The notes: generated by a model from the letters alone, not told the origin. A stretch of DNA of 64,000 nucleotides from Stanieria sp. NIES-3757 (GCA_002355455.1 AP017376.1:1-64000), one strand, 5' to 3'; counted from the first letter of the stretch, positions 7,894-16,568 are shown. A program made the numbers and translations.

Positions 7894-9398
7894 TTGGCAA
7901 AATAACTACTGGCAGCAACTTCGAGCGCCTGTTTAAATATCTGCTCAGAGATAATAAGCAAGCTCGAATTCTTAGTGGCGATCGCCTGTTACTCGAACCC
8001 GATGCCAAAGAACTTGCCAGTCAATTTAGCTGGATTGCCAGCACCAGACCGACTACCAAAAAACCAGTCAAGCATATCTCCATTGGCTTTGCTCCTACCG
8101 ACGGAAAGGTAGATGTTTCAACCAAGGTGGCAATATCCGAAGCAGTAGTTAATGGGTTGGGCTATACCAACAATCAATGGATAGCAATCGCCCACGGAAG
8201 AAACGACCCGGGACACGATTGGCAACACCACCACGACCACATCCATATTGTCATCAATGCGATCGATTTTAATGGCGAGAGAGTCTCCGATAGTTTTGAC
8301 AAAACTCGTTTAGAAAAGATTCTTAGAACCTTAGAAGCAGAACATAATCTAAGCCCCGTTGTCTCCAGTCATGAATGCGACCGACACAGACCTAAAACCA
8401 ACCAAATTAAACGCTATCAGAGAGAAAGCAGGGAATACCCAGATACAGTACCAGAAATTCCTATGATGGCAAAGCTAGAAGCTGCAATTGATGTTGCCAG
8501 TCGAGATCGACCCACCATGACCTTGTTTATAGCTAGAATGCAGCAGTTGGGAATTGATGTGCGACCCTATATTACTGAGAAAGGGAGAAAACGTATTAGC
8601 TATCGCTTGGGAGATTTTAAAGTCAGAGGTAGCAAACTACATAACGGTAGTTTTTCTAAGTTAATCTCAGAACGAGGCATCGATTTTGATGAGGTTAGAG
8701 ATATTCCCGCAATTGAAGCTGCATATCACGGCAAATCGGTAGAAATAGATAATAAGCAATCTCTTTCCTGGGAACGGATTGACCTTGACTATTGGCTACC
8801 ACAATCTCTCAAAGCGTTAGCTAACGCTCATTCAATTGAGAAAATTTGGGAAATACCAGACCCCAAACAGTGGAACAAGCTACAAAAGACACTACTCACT
8901 CGCTATGGCATTCCCGAACATATTTCTGCTGGTTTAAATGAGGCTAATTTACTAAGCGCTAATGCTAAAGGAGAACCTATTTGGCACAAACGCAGCTTAT
9001 TGGATAGCAAGGATGCTCACTTTTGGTTTGAGATTAAAGATCGTGACGAGCGAGTTGAGACAATTGTTGTTACTAACTCTCCCGTAGAAGCTGTATCTGC
9101 TTATTTAGTCGATAGATTGGTGAATAAGGAAGATCGCCCTTGTTTGTATCTGAGTTTAGATCGCTCAGAGCATCTTATAAAGCTCGATTTAACTAAATTT
9201 GACACTGTAGTTGTTAATAGTAGGGATAAACAGTTAGTTTCAGATAGAGTTTCTAATTTAGTAATTCAAAAGAATGACAGTAGTTGGCAGCAAAGTTGGT
9301 TAGCTCATTGGAACAAGGTCGAAGCGATCTTAAAATTTGAAGCTAAAAACACCTTGATTGAGAAAAAACCCAATAAAACTATGGAATTAGAATTGTAG
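7890..9398 (+). CDS. mobA: Relaxase (mobilisation nuclease) with Toprim-like C-terminal region
   Basis: A 502-residue relaxase. The start is TTG at 7890, overlapping the mobC stop codon (TTGA). The metal-binding motif III is clear near residues 113-120 (HHHDHIHIVIN), and a Tyr near residue 17 (NFERLFKYLL) is a candidate for the nicking tyrosine, matching MOBP-type relaxases. Residues about 385-490 resemble a Toprim-like fold (VVTNSPVEAVSAY, then CLYLSLD and FDTVVVNS), although the usual catalytic Glu of Toprim is replaced by Asn, so this part may be structural. The protein should nick oriT and stay bound to the transferred strand. Transfer genes are not visible, so the plasmid may be mobilised by another element. 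Confidence 0.85.
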   Translation: MIGKITTGSNFERLFKYLLRDNKQARILSGDRLLLEPDAKELASQFSWIASTRPTTKKPVKHISIGFAPTDGKVDVSTKVAISEAVVNGLGYTNNQWIAIAHGRNDPGHDWQHHHDHIHIVINAIDFNGERVSDSFDKTRLEKILRTLEAEHNLSPVVSSHECDRHRPKTNQIKRYQRESREYPDTVPEIPMMAKLEAAIDVASRDRPTMTLFIARMQQLGIDVRPYITEKGRKRISYRLGDFKVRGSKLHNGSFSKLISERGIDFDEVRDIPAIEAAYHGKSVEIDNKQSLSWERIDLDYWLPQSLKALANAHSIEKIWEIPDPKQWNKLQKTLLTRYGIPEHISAGLNEANLLSANAKGEPIWHKRSLLDSKDAHFWFEIKDRDERVETIVVTNSPVEAVSAYLVDRLVNKEDRPCLYLSLDRSEHLIKLDLTKFDTVVVNSRDKQLVSDRVSNLVIQKNDSSWQQSWLAHWNKVEAILKFEAKNTLIEKKPNKTMELEL

Positions 9399-9446
9399 TA
9401 ATTTTAACTTACCTGCTACATTTACAACATTAAAAATATCTAATCA

Positions 9447-9956
9447 GTGGAATACCAGAAAAAATCATATCAAGTTGATACAGGAGGATTACGAGGTGAG
9501 TTGCCTCTTACAGATTTTCAAAAACAACAGATTGAAGAATATATTTCATCCCTCTCCTTAGACAACTTAAAAGATTTAGAAATAATTAGATGGGTTGACG
9601 ATCGCCAGTTAAATACTGCTTACAGTCCAGGTTTCGATCTGCTTCAAATTGGCAGTGATGTTATGCCAGCAAACCGATCTGATAGACAAGGTACATTGAG
9701 CGCTAATACTCGTATCACCTGGAAAGGCTCAATTGCTCATGAATTAGTAGGTCATAGGGAAGCTGCGTTAGCCCAAAAGACACAATTACAACCAATTCTA
9801 GAAGAAGCTCAAGCTAGTATAAGAGCAGCAAGATTTGCTCCTTTGCTTACATCTGCTGAGAGATATACTTTACTTAGGGATGCAATAGCTCGTTTACATA
9901 AAGCAGGTATTAAAGTTCGCCAAATTAAACATTTATTACATATCAACCACAGATAA
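9447..9956 (+). CDS. Putative metalloprotease-like toxin domain protein
   Basis: A 169-residue protein starting at GTG 9447. Its central motif SIAHELVGHREA (around residues 96-107) resembles a zinc-binding HExxxH-type helix and the HE(I/L)VGHREA motif that I associate with C-terminal toxin domains of bacterial polymorphic toxins. Here the domain stands alone, without a secretion or repeat region. It follows the relaxase by 48 bp and is followed after 13 bp by a 96-residue gene that could be its antidote. Function is inferred from the motif only; strict HExxH spacing is not met. Confidence 0.5.
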   Translation: MEYQKKSYQVDTGGLRGELPLTDFQKQQIEEYISSLSLDNLKDLEIIRWVDDRQLNTAYSPGFDLLQIGSDVMPANRSDRQGTLSANTRITWKGSIAHELVGHREAALAQKTQLQPILEEAQASIRAARFAPLLTSAERYTLLRDAIARLHKAGIKVRQIKHLLHINHR

Positions 9957-9969
9957 AGAGAGAAACTAT

Positions 9970-10260
9970 ATGAAAATACTAGATTATTTTGAACATCCCA
10001 AATTTGGAGTTATTGTTAGTAGCACCGATAGTAAATTCGATAATTTTTCTGATGATGAAATCAAAAAAAGAATTGGAGATACTATTGTTTTGGTATCCAA
10101 TTCTCATCAGAGAAAGTTAGTCAAAGTAAAAAATGTCGATATTGCTACCTCTTTGACTGGGAAAAAGAATATCAATATTTGTCTATCCGATTCAGTAACA
10201 TTGTCCGACCTTCAACCCATATCTCAACTCCTTCTACTATCGGAAATTAATGTTGCTTGA
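9970..10260 (+). CDS. Small protein, possible immunity partner
   Basis: A 96-residue protein with alternating strands and a helix (DDEIKKRIGD), no membrane segment and no DNA-binding motif. It is the second gene of a pair with the HELVGH protein, 13 bp downstream, with AAAGAGAGAA before its ATG as a ribosome binding site. Small acidic partners in this position are often immunity proteins, but the sequence itself does not identify one. Confidence 0.5.
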   Translation: MKILDYFEHPKFGVIVSSTDSKFDNFSDDEIKKRIGDTIVLVSNSHQRKLVKVKNVDIATSLTGKKNINICLSDSVTLSDLQPISQLLLLSEINVA

Positions 10261-10276
10261 CGAATCAGCCGATTCC

Positions 10277-10768
10277 CTATCTTTCAAACAATCTACTGTC
10301 ATACCTATATTCGTTTATCTTAATAATCCTTACTCTTGTAAAATCAGGATGAGCTGGATTCAAGATATAATTACGCCCTTCAGCGTTGGGAGTAATCGAA
10401 GATGGGACGCAGAAAGCAACCGTTTCTTGTTTTTGAATCCAATCATTTCCTATTTCTGCCAACTGGTTTGATGCAGGATAGGTAGCCCAATTATCTGGTA
10501 AGTCTGCCAAATCGATCGTTGTTATTGGCAGTTCGTCGGGTAACTCAATAGTAGCGGGCCGCACAGCGGATCTCTGCGAGATCGCTCTGTTTTTGGGTGT
10601 TAAATTTAGAGGAAAGTGAACTAACGTTTCCAAAGTAGCCAGTGCAGTTGAATCGGCAGTATATACTACTGGTGTTCCTTTATAATTCCAGCGTCCTCCT
10701 GCCCTTCTCGCTCCTTCCCCACTAAGGTCGTTAGCATACTTACTCTTAGCAATTCGATACAGCAGCAT
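10277..10768 (-). CDS. RES-domain toxin
   Basis: A 163-residue RES-family protein if started at the ATG at 10768, directly after the antitoxin stop; an upstream in-frame ATG at 10792 lies inside the antitoxin gene. Known RES toxins degrade NAD+. Expected features are present: the GGRWNYKGTPVVYTA block near the N-terminus, Glu in LATLETLVH, and a Ser-containing CVPSSI segment, followed by NYILNPAHPDF. Between LTPKNR and ATIELP lies an extra segment (AISQRSAVRP) encoded by a palindromic stretch with GATCTC-TGC-GAGATC, which looks like a small in-frame insertion. Confidence 0.85.
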   Translation of the reverse strand: MLLYRIAKSKYANDLSGEGARRAGGRWNYKGTPVVYTADSTALATLETLVHFPLNLTPKNRAISQRSAVRPATIELPDELPITTIDLADLPDNWATYPASNQLAEIGNDWIQKQETVAFCVPSSITPNAEGRNYILNPAHPDFTRVRIIKINEYRYDSRLFER

Positions 10769-10769
10769 T

Positions 10770-11189
10770 TTAGGAGAATACTCCGTACTCAATTCTCGTC
10801 AGTTCGTCGAGAACTATTTCGACTCCACTTGAGGTATCCAAATATTCTATGGGGGCTATATTTCCTAAAGCTACGTTTGGTTGTTTCAACCACTCAGATG
10901 TAATTTCTGGCTCTTCAAATACATCCAAGCTTCTGGCATAAACCTTAGCTATCTGAAACACCCGATCTGAAAGTTCGGTAGAAAGGTTTTTGTCTGGACT
11001 ATAACGCTGTAGAGTTCTTTCAGAAACGTGCAAGTATTTAGTTAACTCTGAAACAGATAGGTGCAACGAATTAGCCAAAGCATCAATTGCTGCTCTCGGA
11101 ACTCCCTGACGAGTGAGCATCATCAAATCAAAATTACTTATCGTTGGAGAATCTAAACCTAGCGTTTGACCTACTGCTTGATAAACCAC
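10770..11189 (-). CDS. Xre/MbcA/ParS-type antitoxin of the RES toxin
   Basis: A 139-residue antitoxin with a helix-turn-helix region (RAAIDALANSLHLSVSELTKYLHVSERTLQR split over residues 34-65) and the C-terminal DUF2384 toxin-binding domain (VFEEPEITSEWLKQPN, then ALGNIAPIEYLDTSSG). This architecture is standard for partners of RES toxins. It is the upstream gene of the pair, as usual in this family, and probably autorepresses the operon. Confidence 0.88.
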   Translation of the reverse strand: MVYQAVGQTLGLDSPTISNFDLMMLTRQGVPRAAIDALANSLHLSVSELTKYLHVSERTLQRYSPDKNLSTELSDRVFQIAKVYARSLDVFEEPEITSEWLKQPNVALGNIAPIEYLDTSSGVEIVLDELTRIEYGVFS

Positions 11190-11344
11190 AATCTTTTTCT
11201 TAACTCTAACTCCAACTATTATTCTAACAATTGTCGCTTTATTTTAGACAGTTGACGTACAACAACTATAGCCTGATTTTCAAAGCTTAGTTGGCGATTA
11301 AGCTAACGCTACTGAGAGGAAAACTTAGGATTTTTCTCAAGACA

Positions 11345-12502
11345 ATGAAAACACCACTCAGTCCTCACGAAAAGCAACAGCTTTGGCGACAGTATCAAGC
11401 TCAAAAGCAGCGAAAAAAGAAACTCGATGCTCATCTAAAAAGAGATTTAAAGCGCGGCTGGCTCTTTCCTTACCTAACACAAACTGAGAACTTAATGTGG
11501 GGTAGATGGCAATATTGGCAAAAATGTCAACTGCTACCCGAAGTAGCCTGGGAGCGTTGGAAATGGGAGAAGGCAATCTCCTTAATAGAAAATAGGAAGC
11601 CAGAAGTCATCCCTAAATTCGTCATCGAACATACCCTACCAGATAGAGAAATACCTCAGATTAGCTGGGTATATAACGAACAGGCAGAGAAAATGTTGTT
11701 CGACTGCTTGGATGCTATTCCCGTATCTGGTGGTTGGAATAGTTGGAGTAGCTGGAGCTATCTAAGGTACTTTCTACACTGGCTATTATTTGGTTTGGGA
11801 CATCCTGGTTACAAGGAATTACCCGAAGAACCTCAAGGTTGTGAAGGAGCATCGATGCGACTGTACCAATTATTCGATCTCTCCTATCTGCTCATGTTTC
11901 CTTATGACTACTTTGGTAGAATCTTGCCCCAAATCTCAGGAAAAAAGGCACAGCAAGCGACGGGATTTTTCCCAACTCCTATGGTGGTGTCCGAATTTAT
12001 TAGTAAAATCCTTGACTCCGATTGCTCTAATAATAAGCTAGCTCGCATCAAAACAGTCAACGAACCAGCCGTTGGTACGGGATCGATGCTATTAACTCAA
12101 AGTAACTATAATCTCTGTGCTATTGGCATCGATCTCAATCGCGTCTACCTCGAATGTGCCTTAATTCAATTTGCTCTCTATGCTCCCTGGTACTATTGTC
12201 CTATTTGGTGGTTGGGTAATACAGATTTGATTTGTGGCAATAGTCTAACACTAGAAAATTTTGAATCGATTAATACTAAATTTTGGCTGCCTATATTCGC
12301 TGACATTGTTAAAGTTAAGTTAGAGCCGATTGATAATGAAATTTATCAAGAGAATTTAAAACAGACACTGCAAAAGCTAACGAAAAAACATGAAAAACTC
12401 AATATTGAAAATGTTACTAATTCGATTGTTAATAAGGCTTTAAATCATCAAAAATCAAAACCAAAAATACATCAAGCAAGTTTATTCGATTACTTAAAGT
12501 AG
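11345..12502 (+). CDS. N6-adenine DNA methylase-like protein lacking a visible NPPY motif
   Basis: A 385-residue protein if started at ATG 11345; a TTG at 11291 would add 18 residues. The segment ATGFFPTPMVVSEFISKIL followed by EPAVGTGSMLL and AIGIDLN is the usual start of class I SAM-dependent adenine methylases: TP motif, motif I and the acidic loop. The catalytic NPPY/F motif is not visible downstream of GNTDLICGNSL. It may therefore be an inactive or divergent methylase. The N-terminal 150 residues are Trp-rich and basic. No restriction gene is nearby. The IS630 element lies 64 bp downstream. Confidence 0.7.
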   Translation: MKTPLSPHEKQQLWRQYQAQKQRKKKLDAHLKRDLKRGWLFPYLTQTENLMWGRWQYWQKCQLLPEVAWERWKWEKAISLIENRKPEVIPKFVIEHTLPDREIPQISWVYNEQAEKMLFDCLDAIPVSGGWNSWSSWSYLRYFLHWLLFGLGHPGYKELPEEPQGCEGASMRLYQLFDLSYLLMFPYDYFGRILPQISGKKAQQATGFFPTPMVVSEFISKILDSDCSNNKLARIKTVNEPAVGTGSMLLTQSNYNLCAIGIDLNRVYLECALIQFALYAPWYYCPIWWLGNTDLICGNSLTLENFESINTKFWLPIFADIVKVKLEPIDNEIYQENLKQTLQKLTKKHEKLNIENVTNSIVNKALNHQKSKPKIHQASLFDYLK

Positions 12503-12566
12503 CTCGTTTTAATAGCTATCGCTATCTCCGATTGGTGAAATTAATTCAACTCTTTTCAGTTGATTA

Positions 12567-13802
12567 AGCTGTCGCGCATTTAAATTGCATTAACAGCATT
12601 ACCTTTGTTTTTCAATTTTCTATCCCAATTAATAATTAATTCTCCCTGATTAAGAAGTTGATGTAAAAGAGATTCTAATTGCTCAATAGATTTAAAAAGG
12701 CGATGAGCCAAGAATTCCTTAGCTGAATGCCACACTAATTCGGCAATATTATAATCTGGACTATAGGGAGGTAAAAATTCTAAAATCAAGTTGGGCATTT
12801 CTTGTGTAATTTTCTTGAGAATATCTTCTTTTTTATGAAAGCTTGCATTATCTAAAATAACGAGGATTTTTGTCCCCTTAGTCTCAAAATCTTCTGAAGT
12901 ATTGCCTTGCTGTATCCACTCATTTTTTACTTCTTGATAAAGAACCTTTAAAGTTAAATAAAAATTATTTCCATCTCCTTTAGGTACAAAATCTACTACT
13001 CTTTTTTTATCCGAATAACGAACAGCACCCATTACATTGACTCTGCCTTTTCTTCTTTGACCAGTTATCTTTTTTCGAGAACCTTCTTGCTCCGTCCTTA
13101 CGCCGAGGAAGCCTCGGCGCGGGCGGTGCGCTTTTTTACCCCAAAGTTTTCTTCTCAAAACTCTCAGACTAAATCCGCTCTCGTCCCAAAACCATATCTG
13201 TAAAAGTTTTGGCTTCTCTTTGCTAATAGAGATGTATTCTTCTAGTTTCTTTTTAAAAAGTTTTCTTTTTTCTGGCTCTTGTTTATCCTCTAGACTATAT
13301 TTTGCCCAGAGGTAAACGTACTTTTTTTTGGCTAATATCCTTCTAACTTGTGAGCTGCTTAATTTAATTCCTGTTTTTTCATCTAAATAAGTTGCTAATC
13401 TCTTTGCCGTCCATCTGCCAAATTCATATCCTAATTCTTCAGGGTCTTGCTCTACTATTTTTAACAATAAGTCAATATACTCCTCTGTCGCTTTATGATA
13501 ATTTCCTGACATTCTCTCATCTTTGAGACTCTCAAGATTTTCTGGGTCGCCATGAACACACCAATATGCTATTTTTCTTAACGAACAACCCAAGAAATTA
13601 GCAATTTCCCCCTGAGTTTTGCCGTCATTAAGTAACAATAAAATTAGAATTCTTTCTCTAATTTCTGGATGTTCGTGTTCTTTTAACTCTTTTTGCAGCT
13701 TTTTTTGTTGCTCTTGACTGAGAAATCCTTTGACTGGCATTATTCACAACTGTTGATTCTTTTTCTTATTTCTAAGATATGCGTTTTAGATGCATTACAG
13801 CT
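12567..13802 (-). mobile_element. IS630-family insertion sequence
   Basis: About 1.24 kb with related terminal repeats: the left end reads AAGCTGTCGCGCATTTAAA, and the complement of the right end reads AAGCTGTAATGCATCTAAA. It is flanked by TA on both sides (12565-12566 and 13803-13804), the expected IS630 target duplication. It carries one full-length transposase gene. Confidence 0.85.
12580..13740 (-). CDS. IS630-family transposase
   Basis: A 386-residue transposase with an N-terminal helix-turn-helix (TQGEIANFLGCSLRKIAYW) and a DDE domain: WFWDESGFSL, ILVILDNASFHK and PPYSPDYNIAELVW carry the catalytic Asp, Asp and Glu. It is in one frame. Between KKAH and TEQEGSRKK it has an extra segment (RPRRGFLGVR) encoded by a palindrome with arms GCCGAGG/CCTCGGC at 13102-13118, which appears to be an in-frame miniature insertion near the active site. 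Whether it remains active is unclear. An internally deleted relative lies at 34238-34592. Confidence 0.9.
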   Translation of the reverse strand: MPVKGFLSQEQQKKLQKELKEHEHPEIRERILILLLLNDGKTQGEIANFLGCSLRKIAYWCVHGDPENLESLKDERMSGNYHKATEEYIDLLLKIVEQDPEELGYEFGRWTAKRLATYLDEKTGIKLSSSQVRRILAKKKYVYLWAKYSLEDKQEPEKRKLFKKKLEEYISISKEKPKLLQIWFWDESGFSLRVLRRKLWGKKAHRPRRGFLGVRTEQEGSRKKITGQRRKGRVNVMGAVRYSDKKRVVDFVPKGDGNNFYLTLKVLYQEVKNEWIQQGNTSEDFETKGTKILVILDNASFHKKEDILKKITQEMPNLILEFLPPYSPDYNIAELVWHSAKEFLAHRLFKSIEQLESLLHQLLNQGELIINWDRKLKNKGNAVNAI

Positions 13803-13803
13803 T

Positions 13804-14067
13804 ATGCTAATCGATATTCTTAAGTACGATCGCGCCTTACTAACCCGACCAGATCTAGTTTTCTGTGGTAGAAAAATTGGAAATCCAGAACTAATTGGTC
13901 TGGGTAATACTTTTTCTTATAAACCTAATAGCAATGCTGTATTTATAGTTAATTCTCTTGAAGAATCTTTAATGTCATATCGTTCATGGCTGTGGAAATT
14001 ATTAAAAGCTTATCGAGAAAGTAAAATTTCTACCTTAGAACTTTGGGAAATGGTTTATCTCAATTGA
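13804..14067 (+). CDS. Small protein, possibly DUF4326-like
   Basis: An 87-residue frame whose ATG begins in the TA target duplication of the IS630 element, so its own promoter and ribosome binding site may have been displaced. The sequence has the pattern of DUF4326 proteins: a short strand with VFCGRKIGNPE, then NSLEESLMSYRSWLWKLL. The family resemblance is weak and from memory. The pre-insertion sequence shows no longer reading frame upstream. Confidence 0.4.
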   Translation: MLIDILKYDRALLTRPDLVFCGRKIGNPELIGLGNTFSYKPNSNAVFIVNSLEESLMSYRSWLWKLLKAYRESKISTLELWEMVYLN

Positions 14068-14383
14068 TTTCTACACTTAGTCAGACTTATTGGGGAAAAC
14101 AAAGTAAGTGGATTAATGTGCTTTTGTACCAATATTAATAATTACAAATATAGAAAAACTAAAGAGATAAAATGTCATACTTAAATCTTATATAAAGCTT
14201 TTATTTGGTTGAATAATAATTCTTATACTTTAAATAAAAATTAGATATATTAAGTAAAAAATCACAGATTAATTTAATATTTTTAAACTTTTAATCTCGA
14301 CTGCAAAGTAATTTTAAACAAACCGCATTATAGGGCTACCGCCCCGAATATTGGCTAACAAAATTAACGTTTTGATTGCCATT
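14068..14383. other. AT-rich non-coding region
   Basis: 316 bp, very AT-rich, with no convincing gene. Near its end a small GC-rich hairpin GGGC-TACC-GCCC (14333-14344) stands out. It probably holds the promoter of the following small-gene operon. Confidence 0.4.
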
Positions 14384-14548
14384 ATGAAACTCGAACAAAC
14401 AACAAATTTAAATAACGATTTACTAAGAAAAAAAACTAAAGACAGCCAACTAACCTTAGATGACGATCTCAAATCATCAAAGCATTTAATTGCCAAAATT
14501 GAGCGAGAACGCGACTACTTTCATACCTGCATCAATAGTAGATATTAA
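14384..14548 (+). CDS. Small charged protein, first gene of an operon
   Basis: A 54-residue frame from ATG 14384 (a TTG at 14351 would make 65). It is rich in Lys, Asp and Glu and ends 10 bp before the Gp157-family gene, so both are probably co-transcribed. No family is recognised. Its short length lowers confidence. Confidence 0.4.
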   Translation: MKLEQTTNLNNDLLRKKTKDSQLTLDDDLKSSKHLIAKIERERDYFHTCINSRY

Positions 14549-14558
14549 GGAGTGTTAT

Positions 14559-15104
14559 ATGAGCCTAGCTACTCAAGTTCTCAAATATAGTTCAAAGCGA
14601 GCAGTTGAATTATGGAATCTACTCAAACAAGCCAAAGATGAGTCGGACATTGAAATTTTAACTACCTCATTTTTACAGCACAAATCCGATCGAAAAGTAG
14701 CCATCGATGCCGTGGCTGAAGTTGCCGAACAGATTGATGCTGAAATCGAAGCGATCGCCGCTAGAAAACAATATCTCGTCGAACTTCACAATCGAGCCAT
14801 CGAGCGACTTAAAAGTAAAAAAGAAACCATCGATAAAACCATCATCAAACTATACGAGGCAGGAGCGATCGCAACTTCGACTGAAGGTTTGTCTAAAACT
14901 ATCAAAATCAAAACCAATCCTCCAAGCTGTGAAGTGTTAATCCCTCCTCAAGATTTACCCGAAGAGTATCGCTATGAAAAGGTTGAGATTAGAGCCGATA
15001 AGAAAGCTATTACTCAAGCTTGGAAACAAGGTATTGAAGTAGAAGGCACGGAAGTATTTCAAAAACAGCGCGTAGTTTACGAACTAAGCAAGGACATTAC
15101 CTAA
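14559..15104 (+). CDS. Siphovirus Gp157-family protein
   Basis: A 181-residue protein. The start at ATG 14559 is chosen because AAGGAG stands 6 bp before it, although the frame is open further upstream. Residues 40-115 form a long charged coiled coil, followed by a small beta domain with the pattern KTIKIKTNPPSCEVL, PPQDLPEEYR and KKAITQAWKQG, then Gly/Glu, which is characteristic of Gp157-family proteins of phages and plasmids. These often lie among recombination or single-strand DNA metabolism genes; their biochemical role is poorly known. The gene is the core of a five-gene run with overlaps or 1-10 bp gaps. Confidence 0.75.
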   Translation: MSLATQVLKYSSKRAVELWNLLKQAKDESDIEILTTSFLQHKSDRKVAIDAVAEVAEQIDAEIEAIAARKQYLVELHNRAIERLKSKKETIDKTIIKLYEAGAIATSTEGLSKTIKIKTNPPSCEVLIPPQDLPEEYRYEKVEIRADKKAITQAWKQGIEVEGTEVFQKQRVVYELSKDIT

Positions 15105-15105
15105 G

Positions 15106-15477
15106 ATGACAGATACCTTAAAAATTCCCGAACCCTACAATCTAGAAAAATGCACTGTCAAAATAGTTCTACTATTGCATCCATGCAAAACCAATTCCAA
15201 CGAGCCAGACTGTACCATTGCCGTTAGTACTCATGAAGATATTCCTCTAACTAAAATAATCAAGCGTTCTCAATTGAGTTTACCAGAACCAATAAAAGAT
15301 TTGCTTGCAGAGTTAAAAGCCGATTTACCCCAACGAGAATTCCACGCTCGCGTCAAGCAAAGTAAAACCAGTAAGCAGAAAACTACTTATACTGCTAAAT
15401 CTAGTAAAACCTCTCAACCAAATGAATCTAACACCTCAACTATCAAACAAGTTCAATTATTCGAGTTAAAACCATGA
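15106..15477 (+). CDS. Protein of unknown function in Gp157 operon
   Basis: A 123-residue protein one base after the Gp157 gene. Residues 1-80 alternate strands and helices (CTVKIVLLLHP, then TIAVSTHEDIPLTKII), and residues 80-123 are a low-complexity tail rich in Ser, Thr and Lys. It overlaps the next gene by 4 bp (ATGA). The first part faintly resembles accessory proteins of the PRTRC plasmid system, but I would not assign it on that basis. Confidence 0.55.
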   Translation: MTDTLKIPEPYNLEKCTVKIVLLLHPCKTNSNEPDCTIAVSTHEDIPLTKIIKRSQLSLPEPIKDLLAELKADLPQREFHARVKQSKTSKQKTTYTAKSSKTSQPNESNTSTIKQVQLFELKP

Positions 15478-15659
15478 GCGATAAAGTTACTGTCGTTTTT
15501 GAAGGTAAGGAATACCCTATTGATGCAGCGATTGCAGCAGATGATGACAAACTCCGACAAGTTTTATCTCCCTTTATTCCCGCAGCTGCCAATGCCAAAA
15601 TTCAAAGAGAATCAGGTCAACCAATTCAAATAATCAAACAGGCAGGTACAAAAGGATGA
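15474..15659 (+). CDS. Small protein, possibly ubiquitin-like/PRTRC protein C-like
   Basis: A 61-residue protein overlapping its neighbours by 4 bp at both ends. It reads like a small beta-grasp protein: a strand VTVVFEGKEYPI, a helix near DDKLRQVLSPF, and a final strand ending in AGTKG. The C-terminal GTKG and the size recall PRTRC system protein C. This is a motif-level impression only. Confidence 0.5.
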   Translation: MSDKVTVVFEGKEYPIDAAIAADDDKLRQVLSPFIPAAANAKIQRESGQPIQIIKQAGTKG

Positions 15660-15904
15660 CTCCCCTCGAATATCTGTGCCGTAGTCCAGAAACCATTAAT
15701 CCCGCTATTGTTACAGCAAGGCATATTCAACATCTCGAACTGTCAGGACAAGTAACTCCAGAAATGATGGAACAATTAGCCAAAGAAGCAAAAAGTGCGA
15801 TCGCCCAAGGCAGACAAGCTATTGCCGATTACAAATATAGTCTCCAACAGCTAAAATCGGCTAGTTGCCAACCAAATCGAAATCGTATTCCTTGGGGATT
15901 TTGA
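15656..15904 (+). CDS. Small helical protein of unknown function
   Basis: An 82-residue helical protein, last gene of the overlapping run that starts near 14384 (4-bp overlap with the previous gene). It is rich in Ala, Gln and Lys (AKEAKSAIAQGRQAIADYKY). Translational coupling makes it likely to be real. No family is recognised. Confidence 0.5.
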   Translation: MTPLEYLCRSPETINPAIVTARHIQHLELSGQVTPEMMEQLAKEAKSAIAQGRQAIADYKYSLQQLKSASCQPNRNRIPWGF

Positions 15905-15980
15905 GCGTGCATCTGTAAAATTAGTATATATAAACCAAACAAAATCTATAAAACAAGTAGATTCTCAAGGTAAAAACATT

Positions 15981-16568
15981 ATGACAACATTAGCCAAATG
16001 GTCGGTCGATGATTATCATCTCATGATTGAAAGCGGAGTTTTAAATAACCGCTCTGTAGAATTATTAGAAGGAGAAATTATTGAAATGAGTCCCGAAGGG
16101 CCATTACACAGGTTCACTAACGATGCAGTTGCTGAATACTTGCGAGAATTGCTGCGCGGTCGAGCAAAAGTATTTGAGGCACACCCAATTACCTTGACTA
16201 ATTCCCCCCATTCGTCCCGTCAGGGCGGGATAATAAGGGCAAGCGAGCCAGAACCCGATATTGCCGTAGTCCGCCTGCCCAATAGCAATTATTTGACTCA
16301 TCATCCCTATCCCGAAGATATTTATTGGTTAATAGAAATCTCCAACACTACTCTAGAAGAAGACTTGGGTAGAAAGAAAAAAATCTACGCTAATGCAAGT
16401 ATCGATGAATATTGGGTTATTAACTTAAAAACAACAGAAATAATTATTTTTAGAGAGCCATCTGGTAACGATTACAAAACCAAGTTTACCCTCGACCGAG
16501 GTACAATTACTCCCATTACCTTTCCCGAGCTTCAAATTGAAGTAGCAAGAATACTAGGACAAGTTTAA
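15981..16568 (+). CDS. Uma2-family (DUF820) nuclease-like protein
   Basis: A 195-residue protein of the Uma2 family, abundant in cyanobacteria, with a PD-(D/E)XK nuclease fold. The pattern is visible: GEIIEMSPEGPLH, then EPEPDIAVVR (catalytic Asp), YWLIEISNTTLEED (Glu) and the downstream Lys in GRKKKIYANASIDEYWVI. The biological role of the family is unknown. Near residue 78 an extra segment (RQGGIIRA) is encoded by a small palindrome with TCCCG/CGGGA (16215-16230) that interrupts the usual sequence before EPEPDIAV in frame. Confidence 0.85.
   Translation: MTTLAKWSVDDYHLMIESGVLNNRSVELLEGEIIEMSPEGPLHRFTNDAVAEYLRELLRGRAKVFEAHPITLTNSPHSSRQGGIIRASEPEPDIAVVRLPNSNYLTHHPYPEDIYWLIEISNTTLEEDLGRKKKIYANASIDEYWVINLKTTEIIIFREPSGNDYKTKFTLDRGTITPITFPELQIEVARILGQV

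Noticed and set aside
11291-11344. TTG start of the methylase-like gene
   Set aside because: The extra 18 residues are unlike the rest and ATG 11345 gives a plausible start; not excluded.
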